From positions 62,001-126,000 of the forward strand of contig CAJUIT010000004.1 in the NCBI GenBank assembly GCA_910586565.1: a stretch of DNA of 64,000 nt. The letters run 5' to 3'. Source of the stretch: an uncultured Muribaculaceae bacterium (GTDB lineage Bacteria; Bacteroidota; Bacteroidia; Bacteroidales; Muribaculaceae). Positions 55,308 through 64,000 of the stretch are shown here, piece after piece. A program made the position numbers and the translations under genes. The notes under the pieces were generated by a model, which ran no database searches, was not told where the DNA came from, and was given only the letters and a program-made list of their open reading frames with translations. Every line of letters starts with the position of its first letter. Position 1 is the first letter of the stretch.

Positions 55308-58262
55308 CTACACTTTCTTCACTACGCCACACCCCTTTTTCCCGTCAATTCCAATCATTATGGGTTGGGGAAAGCTTACAAGCCTCAGATTCTCGCTTTC
55401 ATATTCGGCCGGCAGAGAATCCAGGTAAGCGCAATCGAAGAAGTCATCGTGCCCGAAAGGATTGACGGTAAAGTAGCCCACTCCGAACGATGTGAGATTC
55501 TGGAAGAAGTGCGTTCCCTGACTCGGCTCAATCCGGTAGTTGGCCAACGCGGTTTCCACAATAAGACGTGCCGCCGATATGTCGGCCCACCTCACGGGCA
55601 CCCCGAGTGCATGGTCGCTCGATCCCCACCGCCCGGGGCCGATGAGGATGTAGCCTTCGCCGCTATCAACAAATTTGCGGTTTATGGCGGCAATTTCGGC
55701 TGCGATGTCGGGGTTGCGGAAAGAGGAGAATGTGTCGGGGCGCACATAGAGTATTTTCGTCACATTATCAGTTGTGCCATGCCCCAGAGCCGTGTTGCTG
55801 CGCAGAATCAGCTCGGTGTCGGGAAGTGCCAGCAGTTCTTCGTCAACATCCTCTTTACGGTCGATTATCGGGCGAATCTGCAACCAATAGATACGCCCCT
55901 TAAGGTCTCCCTCGGGGTCGATGTTGCCGGCAAACTCAATCTCCACAGGGCGCTGCATGGCCTGCTGTCCTTCTGTGAGCATGAAGTTCACGGATTGGGC
56001 GAGCGGGAAAGCATCATCACGCAGAATGTTGGAGAAGGTAACCACTTTCCTACCCGGCCCGTCGGCCGAATCGCGCAACATTCCGTCGTTGACGTTGTAG
56101 GTGGAGACGAGGTGACGCAGAGCATCGGTGTGCTTGAAATCCTGCACACTCATGCGGGTGAGATTGAAGCTGTCGTCAACTTTAAAATCTTCATTCACCT
56201 CATTGAGGTTAAGACAGTAGAGCTCACGCTGGGTGTCGCGCAATGCGAGGTCGAGAGTAGAGGTCTGGAGCACCTTGCGCGGATGTGCGGGAGAGAATCG
56301 GAGCGCCCTGCCGCCGTCGACAATATATTTTCCCAATCCCACAGCGACTTCGGCCACACCTTCGGTGGGGAGTTCATCGTTAATGGGATAATAGTTGAGC
56401 GAGCGCCCCACCCCGGCAAACGACGGGAAATAATAGCCGTCGTAGTTCTTGCCCACTACTTCCTGAATAATCACCGCCATTTTCTCCTGGTCGATAACGT
56501 TAGAGGTTGCCGTCATATAGGCTTTACTCTCGGCATAGAACACCGAGGCATAAACACCCTTGATGGCATCGCGTAGCAATGCGAGCATCTGCCGGTCGTC
56601 GTCGACATGGGGTATCATATAGGTGGAATAGACACCGGCAAACGGCTGGTAGTGCGAATCTTCAAGTATGCTCGAACTTCTCACCGCAAGCGGACGGTCC
56701 ACAACCTCGGTGAGCGCTTTCAAGTCCTCGCGCACCCGTTCGGGAAGCCTTGCAGCGAGGAATGCGGCCAGAATCTCCTCGTCGGGAGCATTGCTCAACG
56801 CAATCGGATAGAGGTCGTTGTCGGCCATGAACTCATCGAAAATATCGGTGCAGAGCACAACCGTGCGCGGAATGGAGATAGCCACACCGTGAAAATTATC
56901 GCACTCGGGGTGTTTCTTTATAATGGAGTCGATGAACGCCAATCCGCGCCCTTTGCCACCCATTGAACCTTGCCCGATACGGGCGAAATTTGAGTAATAG
57001 TCGAAACGGTCCTTGCGGAATTCGGCCACCACACCGCGGTTTTTCATCTTGCGGTATTTCACAATGAGGTCGAAAAACAGCCGCTTAACAGCCGGTGCCT
57101 CCTCAATGGAATTGAACCGGTGAAGCTTAATCACATCGGCAATCGGGAACATGGCTCGCGAATAGAGCCAACGGGAAATGTCATTGCGCCTTGCGTGATA
57201 AAGTAGTGAGTCGGAGGGGATGTCGAACATGCGTTTCTGCAGTTCGTTGACCGACGATACTTTCATTATCTCCTGCCCGGTTGCGGGATCCTTGAATGAA
57301 AAATCACCGAAACCGAAACACTCTTTCACCGTTTTTCCCAAATCGACGGGAAGCTTCTTTGAGGTTTTGTCGAGGAACAGACCGTCGAAAGCCCCTACCC
57401 GCTCGCGGTTGTCGCTCTCGGTCGACTCGACAATGATGGGGAGATATGGGTCTCTGGCTCGCACATATTTGGCGAATTTAATGCCGGCCTGCGCATCTTT
57501 CACCCCCTCGCGCATAAACGACACGTCGGTGATGATTCCGAGCATTTTGTCGGAAAACTTCTCATAGAGCCGCATAGCCTCTTCATAGTCGCGCGCAAGA
57601 ATTACCTTTGGGCGTCCGCGCATACGCAGCATTTTTTCATGCTCATTGAGCGCCTCGGTTGAAAACGCCACACTCTGCTTGAGCAGGAATTTGTAGAGAT
57701 GAGGAAGAATCGACGAATAGAAGCGCACCGAGTCCTCAACCATCAGAATCATCTGCACCCCCACCTCAAGCACATCGTGCTCGGCATTCATCTTATCCTC
57801 AAGAAGTTTTATGATTGCCAGAAGCAAATCAACGTTGCCGAGCCACGAGAATACGTAGTCGATGCTGCTGAGGTCCTCCGACGCCAACCGTCGCGACACC
57901 TCCTTTGAAAAGGGGGTAAGCACCACAATGGGCACGGCGGGGAATTCCTCTTTTATCCCTTTCGCTTTCTCGAACGTTTCGCTCACATCCATGCCGGGCA
58001 TGGCTATGACAAGGTCGAAATGCTTCTGCCTCATCATGTCGAGAGCCTCGGTGATGTTAAGAACGCGGGTGATGCGGGGCGGTGACGAAAGGTTGAGCGC
58101 AACATATTCATTGTAGAGCTGTTCCTCCACGCGCCCGTCCTCCTCCATCATGAAGGCATCGTAGGGTGAGGCTACAAGCAACACATTGAAAATGCGTTTC
58201 TGCATGAGATTCTGAAAGGCTGTGTCTTTCAGATATAACTGGCTCAGTGATTCCTCGTTCAT
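55308..58262 (-). CDS. Receiver-domain/PPDK-type ATP-grasp fusion protein
   Basis: 984 residues. The N terminus carries two receiver-like domains: the first (about 22-150) is degenerate, with FDLVIAMPGMD where an Asp phosphoacceptor would stand, and the second (about 170-320) keeps MVEDSVRFYSS, the acceptor Asp in IITDVSFM and a Lys in LFLDKTSKK. The C-terminal half is a PPDK/PEP-synthase ATP-grasp domain: QGSMGGKGRGLAFIDSII, PLAVRSSSILEDSHYQPFAG and RPVEIEFAGNIDPEG. I see neither the swivelling phosphohistidine domain nor the PEP-binding barrel of PPDK or PpsA. Likely a regulated nucleotide-binding or phosphotransfer protein; the substrate is unknown. Confidence 0.85.
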   Translation of the reverse strand: MNEESLSQLYLKDTAFQNLMQKRIFNVLLVASPYDAFMMEEDGRVEEQLYNEYVALNLSSPPRITRVLNITEALDMMRQKHFDLVIAMPGMDVSETFEKAKGIKEEFPAVPIVVLTPFSKEVSRRLASEDLSSIDYVFSWLGNVDLLLAIIKLLEDKMNAEHDVLEVGVQMILMVEDSVRFYSSILPHLYKFLLKQSVAFSTEALNEHEKMLRMRGRPKVILARDYEEAMRLYEKFSDKMLGIITDVSFMREGVKDAQAGIKFAKYVRARDPYLPIIVESTESDNRERVGAFDGLFLDKTSKKLPVDLGKTVKECFGFGDFSFKDPATGQEIMKVSSVNELQKRMFDIPSDSLLYHARRNDISRWLYSRAMFPIADVIKLHRFNSIEEAPAVKRLFFDLIVKYRKMKNRGVVAEFRKDRFDYYSNFARIGQGSMGGKGRGLAFIDSIIKKHPECDNFHGVAISIPRTVVLCTDIFDEFMADNDLYPIALSNAPDEEILAAFLAARLPERVREDLKALTEVVDRPLAVRSSSILEDSHYQPFAGVYSTYMIPHVDDDRQMLALLRDAIKGVYASVFYAESKAYMTATSNVIDQEKMAVIIQEVVGKNYDGYYFPSFAGVGRSLNYYPINDELPTEGVAEVAVGLGKYIVDGGRALRFSPAHPRKVLQTSTLDLALRDTQRELYCLNLNEVNEDFKVDDSFNLTRMSVQDFKHTDALRHLVSTYNVNDGMLRDSADGPGRKVVTFSNILRDDAFPLAQSVNFMLTEGQQAMQRPVEIEFAGNIDPEGDLKGRIYWLQIRPIIDRKEDVDEELLALPDTELILRSNTALGHGTTDNVTKILYVRPDTFSSFRNPDIAAEIAAINRKFVDSGEGYILIGPGRWGSSDHALGVPVRWADISAARLIVETALANYRIEPSQGTHFFQNLTSFGVGYFTVNPFGHDDFFDCAYLDSLPAEYESENLRLVSFPQPIMIGIDGKKGCGVVKKV

Positions 58263-58306
58263 GGTTGTTGTGAACTTATGGGATTATTACCAATCTCTAA
58301 AATGTA

Positions 58307-58335
58307 AAGGCGCCCTATTAGAATTAGAGCGCCTT
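58307..58335 (-). terminator. Hairpin at the rpe stop codon
   Basis: AAGGCGC/GCGCCTT over 7 bp, with the rpe stop codon in the loop; followed by TTTACATTTTAG-like sequence on the minus strand. It may partly terminate rpe before the downstream fusion gene. Confidence 0.5.
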
Positions 58336-58968
58336 GAGTGTTTCAATAGCTTTCATGGGGTCGTTAGCGGCAAAAACATAATTGCCGGCGACAAGAATGT
58401 CGGCGCCCGCATCGGCAAGCAAACGCCCCGTGTCGGCATTCACCCCGCCGTCAACTTCAATCACCGCATGTGAACCGCTTTTCTCAATAAGTTCTTTAAG
58501 CCGTCCGATTTTGTTGATTGTGTTGGGGATGAATTTTTGCCCTCCGAACCCCGGATTAACCGACATGAGCAACACCATATCGAGCTCGGCAATCACATCC
58601 TCAAGCATCATCACCGGAGTTGAAGGATTGAGCGTTACAGCCACTTTCATGCCGGCGTTTTTGATTGCCTGCACAGTTCGGTCGAGGTGCACGCATGCCT
58701 CCTGGTGAACGTTCATTATCTCAGCCCCGCAATCACGCACCTGCGAAATGTAGTTCTGAGGATTGACTATCATCAGGTGAACGTCGAGCGGTTTTGCGGC
58801 ATATTTCTGCACAGCCTTGATAACCGGGAACCCGAATGAGATGTTGGGCACAAACACACCATCCATCACATCAATGTGGATGAGATCGGCTGCGCTGCGG
58901 TTGAGCATTTCAACATCACGCTGCAAATTGGCGAAATCGGCCGACAATATTGAGGGGGAAACAAGCAT
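58324..58968 (-). CDS. rpe: Ribulose-phosphate 3-epimerase
   Basis: Interconverts ribulose-5-phosphate and xylulose-5-phosphate. The TIM barrel motifs LVSPSILSADFANL, HIDVMDGVFVPNISFG, DVHLMIVNPQNYI, VNPGFGGQKFIPN and EVDGGVNADT are complete, with the catalytic Asp residues in the second and last. The 214-residue length is normal. It is the gene upstream of the receiver/ATP-grasp fusion. Confidence 0.97.
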   Translation of the reverse strand: MLVSPSILSADFANLQRDVEMLNRSAADLIHIDVMDGVFVPNISFGFPVIKAVQKYAAKPLDVHLMIVNPQNYISQVRDCGAEIMNVHQEACVHLDRTVQAIKNAGMKVAVTLNPSTPVMMLEDVIAELDMVLLMSVNPGFGGQKFIPNTINKIGRLKELIEKSGSHAVIEVDGGVNADTGRLLADAGADILVAGNYVFAANDPMKAIETLKAL

Positions 58969-59051
58969 TGCGTCTCTTATTATTTATAAATGTCTAATCT
59001 GAATTATTCTTATTGGAGCTGTTTAGCGGAGGCAGAACAGCCTCTTGCCTA

Positions 59052-59690
59052 TCACTCCGCTGCCGGGTAGCCTACGGGGTGGTTCAGCATCGGAATACAG
59101 TCGGCCGACAGATTGAGCAGCTTTCTGAGCCCCTCTTCATCCATCGACATTCGCGGAACGGTTGCCAACCCGGCGCCGGCACAGAACAAGGCGATATTCT
59201 GCGACACCAATGCCGCATCCATTGCACCCATCCGCTCGGCCACGGCCTTATCGGAGGAGCCAAACCGTGATGTATCCGACACTATCACAATGTTAACCGG
59301 TGCCAACGGGAAACCTTTCTGCTTGCCAGCCATGAGGTCGCGGTGGTCACCCGCGGCAATCAACACCAACGAATTATCGGCCGGAGAGTAACTGTAGGCT
59401 CCGTCGGCCAACAGCACATACACATCTACGTCCTGACGGTTCATGGCTGATGCGGCTGTGTGACGCCCGTCGGCACGGTTGATGCCATAGGCACACCAAA
59501 GCAAATCTGACATATCGCGCTTTGACAGTTCACGCCCGTCAAATTTACGCTGCGATTGCCGCTGCTGAAAAGCCTGCATAAGCGACATTTCACGGTTGAA
59601 ATCGGGTGCATCGAGCTCCACCTTGTCGGCGGCGTTGAGGCCGGATACGAGCCCGAGGGCTGCAATTACGGCGACGAATATCTTTTTCAT
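59052..59690 (-). CDS. Exported nitroreductase-family protein (SagB-like)
   Basis: 212 residues. A signal peptide (IFVAVIAALGLVSGLNAA) precedes a nitroreductase fold: LMQAFQQRQSQRKFDGRELS, the FMN-binding Arg-rich start, DLLWCAYGINR and a C-terminal GLATVPRM with PVGYP. Probably a flavoenzyme acting outside the cytoplasm. Export of an FMN protein requires cofactor loading in the periplasm or via Tat; I see no twin-arginine motif. Confidence 0.82.
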   Translation of the reverse strand: MKKIFVAVIAALGLVSGLNAADKVELDAPDFNREMSLMQAFQQRQSQRKFDGRELSKRDMSDLLWCAYGINRADGRHTAASAMNRQDVDVYVLLADGAYSYSPADNSLVLIAAGDHRDLMAGKQKGFPLAPVNIVIVSDTSRFGSSDKAVAERMGAMDAALVSQNIALFCAGAGLATVPRMSMDEEGLRKLLNLSADCIPMLNHPVGYPAAE

Positions 59691-59732
59691 TATCTGTATG
59701 GTAAATTGTAAGTGGATTTAACAACGAGTGCT

Positions 59733-60443
59733 TCACTTTCTCTTTTTCAAAATCTGCCATGCAATGTAAATAAGGCACAGAGCAAGCAGAATGAAGCCGG
59801 CTATAGTGAAATAGGAATTATACTTTTCAACATTCTCATAGAGGGTGTCGAGGGGCACATGTTTTCCCAACCAGAAACCGAGCACGGCCAGCACAGCGTT
59901 CCACACCCCTGCCCCAAGAGCGGTGAAAACTACGAATTTTCCTATATTCATCCGCGCAAGTCCGGCCGGAATGGAGATAAGTTGACGTACAGCCGGAATC
60001 AGACGACCGATAAATGTTGAGACCGCACCGTGCTCGTCGAAATATTTTTCAGCTTTCTCCACTTTGGCGCTGTCGATGAGACATGCATGCCCGAGCTTGC
60101 TGTTAGCGAACGCATAGACAATCGGACGCCCGAGCCACACTGAAAGGCCATAGTTGATTAACGCACCGACAACTGCACCGGCAGTGGCTACAAGCACAAT
60201 CAGATATACATTCATGTCGGGGATGGTGAGCGCTTTGCCATTATAGATGAGGTTATGGCTGGTTTGAGCAGCCAAAAATGCTGCGGGAGGAACCACAACT
60301 TCCGATGGGAACGGCAGAAACGAACTTTCTATAACCATGAACAGAAACACCAGCCAATAGCCGGCATTCTCAATGAAAAGGTCAAGAAGATATTGGGCGC
60401 TTGCATATTCGGTGATAGCTAAAGTTGCAAGTAAGTCGGTCAT
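59733..60443 (-). CDS. DedA-family membrane protein
   Basis: 236 residues with about five to six hydrophobic segments and the DedA/SNARE-associated motifs SSFLPFPSEVVVPPAAFLA and FIGRLIPAVRQLISIPAGLA with the conserved Arg. DedA proteins flip polyprenyl- or phosphatidyl-lipids. It is divergent from nothing on this strand and lies between the nitroreductase and the UDG-like gene. Confidence 0.9.
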   Translation of the reverse strand: MTDLLATLAITEYASAQYLLDLFIENAGYWLVFLFMVIESSFLPFPSEVVVPPAAFLAAQTSHNLIYNGKALTIPDMNVYLIVLVATAGAVVGALINYGLSVWLGRPIVYAFANSKLGHACLIDSAKVEKAEKYFDEHGAVSTFIGRLIPAVRQLISIPAGLARMNIGKFVVFTALGAGVWNAVLAVLGFWLGKHVPLDTLYENVEKYNSYFTIAGFILLALCLIYIAWQILKKRK

Positions 60444-60524
60444 AAAAACAAATCGCTGTAAATAATGCTAAATAATGTGTGAGATGTAATGCAAAAGTAC
60501 ACAATTTTATTCGTATAGGCAATT

Positions 60525-61184
60525 TCACACTGCCGGTGCGTCGTTCGAATCGACCGGTGCGTGAGGATTCTCCTCAAACAGTCTCCTGTAAAAGGCTGCT
60601 TTCTTCTCAACCGGCAACGGATAGGCCCGCGATGTTGAGGGCATTCGCCAGATTCTCAACTGCCGGCCGAGCGGTTCATAGAACGTATCGACAAACTCTC
60701 CGGTGCGGGGAGCCGTCGTTCCGGTCAGTTCTGCCATCACCGATGCCGCCTTTTCTCCCGTGGTGACTATCGTGTTGCACTCGGGCATGTCGCCAAGAAG
60801 TTTGTCAAGATTAACAGGCTCTACAATTTCAAGAAACTTATCGCTTGCGTTGTCGCGCAAACGGCGAACCTTGTAGCCCGTGTCGTTCATCGCAATCCTT
60901 TCCCTGCGCAACAACACCTTTATTTCATTCAAATCAAATTCTTTTTTATCATTATCGTAGAGAGCGAGCACATCACCGTAAAACAATAGCCCCATCACCC
61001 GCCAGAAATCATTGGTAGGATTTGGGTAATAGAAATTCATGCGCCAACGGTTGGGTTTTGGCGGAAAGGTTCCCATTATGAGCATGCGGGCATGGTCGGG
61101 AATAAACGGAGCCCAGGGATGCCTCTCAACCGGCATTGATTCCACAGAGCTGTTATCGGTCTCGGCTACGGTTTTCTTTGTCAT
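60525..61184 (-). CDS. Uracil-DNA glycosylase-superfamily protein
   Basis: 219 residues. The motif MLIMGTFPPKPNRWRMNFYY with NDFWRVMG, and the C-terminal RMPSTSRAYPL, match the UDG/Mug-type superfamily branch typical of Bacteroidota. The active-site G-x-F-P-P replaces the classic GQDPYH, so the glycosylase specificity is uncertain. A base-excision repair role is inferred. Confidence 0.78.
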   Translation of the reverse strand: MTKKTVAETDNSSVESMPVERHPWAPFIPDHARMLIMGTFPPKPNRWRMNFYYPNPTNDFWRVMGLLFYGDVLALYDNDKKEFDLNEIKVLLRRERIAMNDTGYKVRRLRDNASDKFLEIVEPVNLDKLLGDMPECNTIVTTGEKAASVMAELTGTTAPRTGEFVDTFYEPLGRQLRIWRMPSTSRAYPLPVEKKAAFYRRLFEENPHAPVDSNDAPAV

Positions 61185-61418
61185 TTTATAAATCGGGGTT
61201 AATGTCTGTTCTAAAGATTTCTATTGAAATGTTATCCTAATGACGCTACGGGCGTCATACTTGTTCAACCGCGGGGAGATAGAGGGTTTGTTGAAACTAT
61301 GCATGGCATCTGCTGCCGTTTTTATGCTGCAAAACAGTTATGCACCATTAAACATTTTTAGTGTTTCGGTTGTCTTAGTTCTATAACGTTTTAACTCATC
61401 GTTTTTATTTTAACAGTT

Positions 61419-62117
61419 ATGAAAAAATATCTTGCCGAGTGTGTGGGAACCATGTTCCTCGTGCTCCTTGCCTGCGGTAGCGCAGTGCTTGCCGGTCCGC
61501 AAATCGGTGTTTTAGGTATCGGTCTCTGTTTCGGACTGGTTTTGTTATGCCTCGTCTATTGCATCGGCAATATCTCGGGATGTCACGTTAACCCTGCAGT
61601 CTCCTTTGCCATGTGGCTTAGCGGCCGCATGAAATTCGGAGAGTTCTGCGGTTATGTTGTGTCGCAGCTCATCGGTGCCGCCATCGGTGCCGGCTTCCTC
61701 TACTGGTTCGTCAATATGGCTCCCGGGTTCACGTTCGGAGGCATTACCGGCGATTGCAACCTTGCCACAAACGTGCTCCAGCCCGGAGCCAACAGCGGCA
61801 TGGCGCTTGTTGTTGAATGCCTGTTCACATTCTTCTTTGTGCTTGTGGTTCTCGGCTCAACCGACGCACGCAAAGGTTTCGGCAAATTTGCCGGTCTGGC
61901 AATCGGTCTGGCCTTAGGCCTTGTCAACATCGTTGGTATTCCTGTTGACAACTGCTCGGTTAACCCCGCTCGTTCGTTCGGCCCCGCACTCTGGTGCCCG
62001 CAGGCATGGCCCGATTTCTGGATTATGGTGGTTGGCCCGCTCGTTGGTGCTCTCATCGCCGCCGTTTGCTGGATTGCCATCTCAGGCCACGCAAAGCACG
62101 ATGCCATCGAAGCATAA
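61419..62117 (+). CDS. aqpZ: Aquaporin (MIP family)
   Basis: Channel for water and perhaps small solutes. The 232-residue product has six membrane helices and both NPA boxes, CHVNPAVSFAMW and CSVNPARSFGPALW. The Arg after the second NPA is the selectivity-filter residue. The water-specific class is likely from length and overall similarity. It converges with efp over a bidirectional terminator. Confidence 0.93.
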   Translation: MKKYLAECVGTMFLVLLACGSAVLAGPQIGVLGIGLCFGLVLLCLVYCIGNISGCHVNPAVSFAMWLSGRMKFGEFCGYVVSQLIGAAIGAGFLYWFVNMAPGFTFGGITGDCNLATNVLQPGANSGMALVVECLFTFFFVLVVLGSTDARKGFGKFAGLAIGLALGLVNIVGIPVDNCSVNPARSFGPALWCPQAWPDFWIMVVGPLVGALIAAVCWIAISGHAKHDAIEA

Positions 62118-62142
62118 ACAATTCTTGATAATCATAAAAACA

Positions 62143-62166
62143 AAAAGCCCGCAATTGCGGGCTTTT
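62143..62166. terminator. Bidirectional terminator between aquaporin and efp
   Basis: AAAAGCCCGC/GCGGGCTTTT is a perfect stem with loop AATT; GTTTTTT follows on the plus strand and TGTTTTTATG on the minus strand. Confidence 0.85.
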
Positions 62167-62191
62167 GTTTTTTCACATCATTGATGCATGA

Positions 62192-62755
62192 TTATTTCAC
62201 ACGTTCAAGATAGTTGCCGTTGCGGGTGTCGACACGCACCTTGTCGCCGATGTTGCAGAAAAGGGGCACACGGATTTCGGCACCTGTTTCAACAGTTGCA
62301 GGCTTGAGGGTGTTGGTTGCGGTGTCACCTTTGATGCCGGGCTCGGTGTAGGTGATTTCAAGCACAACGTTTGCGGGAAGTTCGCAGGTGAGAATTGTGT
62401 CGGATGCAGCGTGAACCATAGCCTCTACGATATCGCCCTCTTTCAGGAACTGAACACCTTCGATGCTTTCGCCGGGAAGGGCAATCTGCTCGAAAGTTTC
62501 GGTGTGCATGAAGTTATAGCCCATGTCATCCTTGTAGAGATACTGATAAGGACGACGTTCGATGCGAACTTCATTAACCTTTACACCCGAGTTCCAGGTT
62601 TTGTCGAGGATGCGGCCTGTTTTAACATTGCGGAGTTTTGTGCGCACGAAAGCCGGACCTTTGCCGGGTTTTACATGAAGAAACTCAACAATGAAGAAGT
62701 AGTTGCCGTCGATATCGAGGCACATGCCGTTTTTAAAATCAGCTGTAGTTGCCAT
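62192..62755 (-). CDS. efp: Translation elongation factor P
   Basis: Promotes translation of polyproline stretches. The 187-residue product has the KOW-like N domain with the modifiable Lys32 at the tip of KPGKGPAF, and the OB domains ending in DKVRVDTRNGNYLERVK. The length and motif order are normal. No EpmA/EpmB modification gene is in the window. Confidence 0.96.
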   Translation of the reverse strand: MATTADFKNGMCLDIDGNYFFIVEFLHVKPGKGPAFVRTKLRNVKTGRILDKTWNSGVKVNEVRIERRPYQYLYKDDMGYNFMHTETFEQIALPGESIEGVQFLKEGDIVEAMVHAASDTILTCELPANVVLEITYTEPGIKGDTATNTLKPATVETGAEIRVPLFCNIGDKVRVDTRNGNYLERVK

Positions 62756-63012
62756 AAAAATATTTTATCGTTATAGAATTTGTTACGTTTTCTTGCGGTT
62801 GCCGCTTTTTCAAAGCGCCACATAATCAAATTTGGAGCGCACGCTGTCGTCGGCGCACGTTTTCCAAATTAACCGCTGCAAAATTAGCTATTTTCCCCCG
62901 AAGTTCAAAAATGTAGTTTCAAAATCTTCATCCCCGCTTATCCGCAAAGGCCTAAAGCAGTTTGCTCTGCAAAAGTGCATTGGCCTGTATCATCTGATTC
63001 GGGTATAAAAGA
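62756..63012. other. Intergenic spacer upstream of efp
   Basis: About 260 bp with no gene; presumably holds the efp promoter on the minus strand, which I could not place precisely. Confidence 0.4.
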
Positions 63013-63043
63013 AAGCTCCGGCATCTGGCAGATACCGGAGCTT
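63013..63043 (-). terminator. Terminator of the TPR gene at the right edge
   Basis: AAGCTCCGG/CCGGAGCTT over 9 bp with inner ATCT/AGAT; TCTTTTAT follows on the minus strand. Confidence 0.8.
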
Positions 63044-63065
63044 CTGTTAGTTGGTTGGATTTGCA

Positions 63066-64000
63066 TTACATGGCTTCAACGCGCTTGAGGTTTTCCTCGT
63101 CGTTGAGGCTGTAGTAGATGCTGCGGAGCACCTGGCGGGCATCGCTCATGGTGTCGTCAATCTGGTAAGCCTTTTCAAGATAACCGGCAGCTTCTTTCAG
63201 CAGGGGGTCAACCTTGGTGTTGCGGAATTCCTGATACTGGGCGTTGTTGAGGCCGCCACCTTCGTTCTGGTCGAGATCGCAAGCTTTCTGATAGAGCTTG
63301 TAGCCATACTGCATGAGTGCGTTGGCATTATTCTCATCAAGCGAAAGCGCTTTCTTGAACTGTTCCATAGCTGCATCGGAGTTACCTTCGCTGTCGCAAA
63401 TCACACCTTTCACAAAGTAAAGCTGAGGATTGTTGGGATCGTCGGCAATGTAACGGTCGATGAGCGCATCGGCTTTGGCATATTCCTTTTTGTCGATGAG
63501 GTTGTTAATCATGTAGCCGATGTAGCGGCTGTCTTCCTTGCCATAGAGAGCATAAGCCTGCTCGGCGATGTCAGACATTGCCTGCATATCCTGAAGCTGC
63601 GAAGCAGCTGCGATACCGTAGTCGAAAGCGTTCTTTTTGGTGTAACCTTTGGCAATGGCATCACGGAAATTCTGCAAAGCACCTGCGTTGTTCTGTGCAA
63701 GCGAGTTGCCGATACCCATGTTATACATCACCTCGGCAACGAGTGTGTCGGCGGGAGCTTTCATGCCACCTTTGGCCAGAACGGGATCATTGGGAAGAGA
63801 GATATAGAGATCCCAGGCTTTCACTGCGCCGGCATAATCCTCGGCTTCCCAAAGGTAGAGCGCGGCATTATTGAAGTCGTTGTGGTGAGAAACGATAGCT
63901 TTAACGATATCTTTGGAGTATTTGGTTTTAACCTTACCCTTTTCATCAACGATTGTGTCGAGGGGAAGTGCTTTTGAAAAATACTCGTAGCCTTCGATAA
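63066..64000 (-). CDS. TPR protein, C-terminal part (cut by window edge)
   Basis: The frame is open from the stop at 63066 to the right end of the window (311 codons), so the N terminus lies outside. Tetratricopeptide repeats fill it, for example NNAALYLWEAEDYAGAVKAW and LYFVKGVICDSEGNSDAAME. The visible residues before the repeats (DEKGKVKTKYSKDIVKAIV) are also in frame, so a GTG at 63824 is not the real start. Function is unknown; a scaffold or envelope role is typical of such proteins in this phylum. Confidence 0.8.
   Translation of the reverse strand, partial: IEGYEYFSKALPLDTIVDEKGKVKTKYSKDIVKAIVSHHNDFNNAALYLWEAEDYAGAVKAWDLYISLPNDPVLAKGGMKAPADTLVAEVMYNMGIGNSLAQNNAGALQNFRDAIAKGYTKKNAFDYGIAAASQLQDMQAMSDIAEQAYALYGKEDSRYIGYMINNLIDKKEYAKADALIDRYIADDPNNPQLYFVKGVICDSEGNSDAAMEQFKKALSLDENNANALMQYGYKLYQKACDLDQNEGGGLNNAQYQEFRNTKVDPLLKEAAGYLEKAYQIDDTMSDARQVLRSIYYSLNDEENLKRVEAM

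Overview
The window reads as a chromosomal segment of a Bacteroidales bacterium, most likely Muribaculaceae-like. Reasons: promoters of the Bacteroidota type (TTTG, 19-20 bp, TAnnTTTG) occur at several gene starts; start codons lack Shine-Dalgarno sites; exported lipoproteins are frequent; and the gene sets nrnA/DUF4827/glmM, mreBCD/mrdA/rodA and ptb/buk, a DUF5106 thioredoxin-like protein and a secreted GH13 with a C-terminal sorting-like domain are typical of that order. The family-level assignment is inference. No rRNA, CRISPR array, transposase or integrase gene was seen.

Layout. 1-4984 (minus) is an AT-rich type I restriction-modification operon, hsdM-hsdS-DUF4145-membrane protein-hsdR, with hsdR cut by the window edge. 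5550-8740 (minus) is nrnA-DUF4827-glmM, followed by a flavodoxin. 9995-17636 (plus) holds purH and the rod-shape/elongasome operon mreB-mreC-mreD-mrdA-rodA. 17728-18586 is an AT-rich insert with a DUF1877 gene and a small gene, each preceded by the same 14-bp repeat. Two unrecognised envelope proteins follow on the minus strand, then a secreted alpha-amylase-family enzyme, a LysE exporter, a CBM9-like protein and glutamine synthetase. A tRNA-Glu(CTC) follows, with two clusters of helically phased iterons behind it. 27209-31923 has an SPFH protein, a probable independent small RNA, phosphate butyryltransferase/butyrate kinase and a formate/nitrite-type channel.

31944-46671 is mostly housekeeping: queE/queD, an ABC-F ATPase, a phosphoribosyltransferase, clpB, mnmA, a DUF151 nuclease, a nucleoside permease, rsmE, kdsA and a TPR protein. 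46672-47479 is an unusual non-coding stretch with strong hairpins, a decayed small reading frame and a possible very short transcript. 47755-63066 (mostly minus) contains miaA between two unrecognised genes, dipeptidyl peptidase IV, a large coiled-coil protein, a 984-residue receiver/PPDK-ATP-grasp fusion, rpe, an exported nitroreductase, DedA, a uracil-DNA-glycosylase-like protein, aquaporin, efp and a truncated TPR gene.

The most interesting signals outside ordinary genes are: (1) a 128-bp dispersed repeat present twice (8891-9018, 30926-31053) whose terminal inverted arms carry a compensatory base-pair change; (2) paired triple iterons next to tRNA-Glu; (3) a promoter-plus-terminator unit with no ORF at 28396-28598; (4) the receiver/ATP-grasp fusion protein; (5) the two extra genes inside the restriction operon; and (6) the repeat-flanked DUF1877 cassette.
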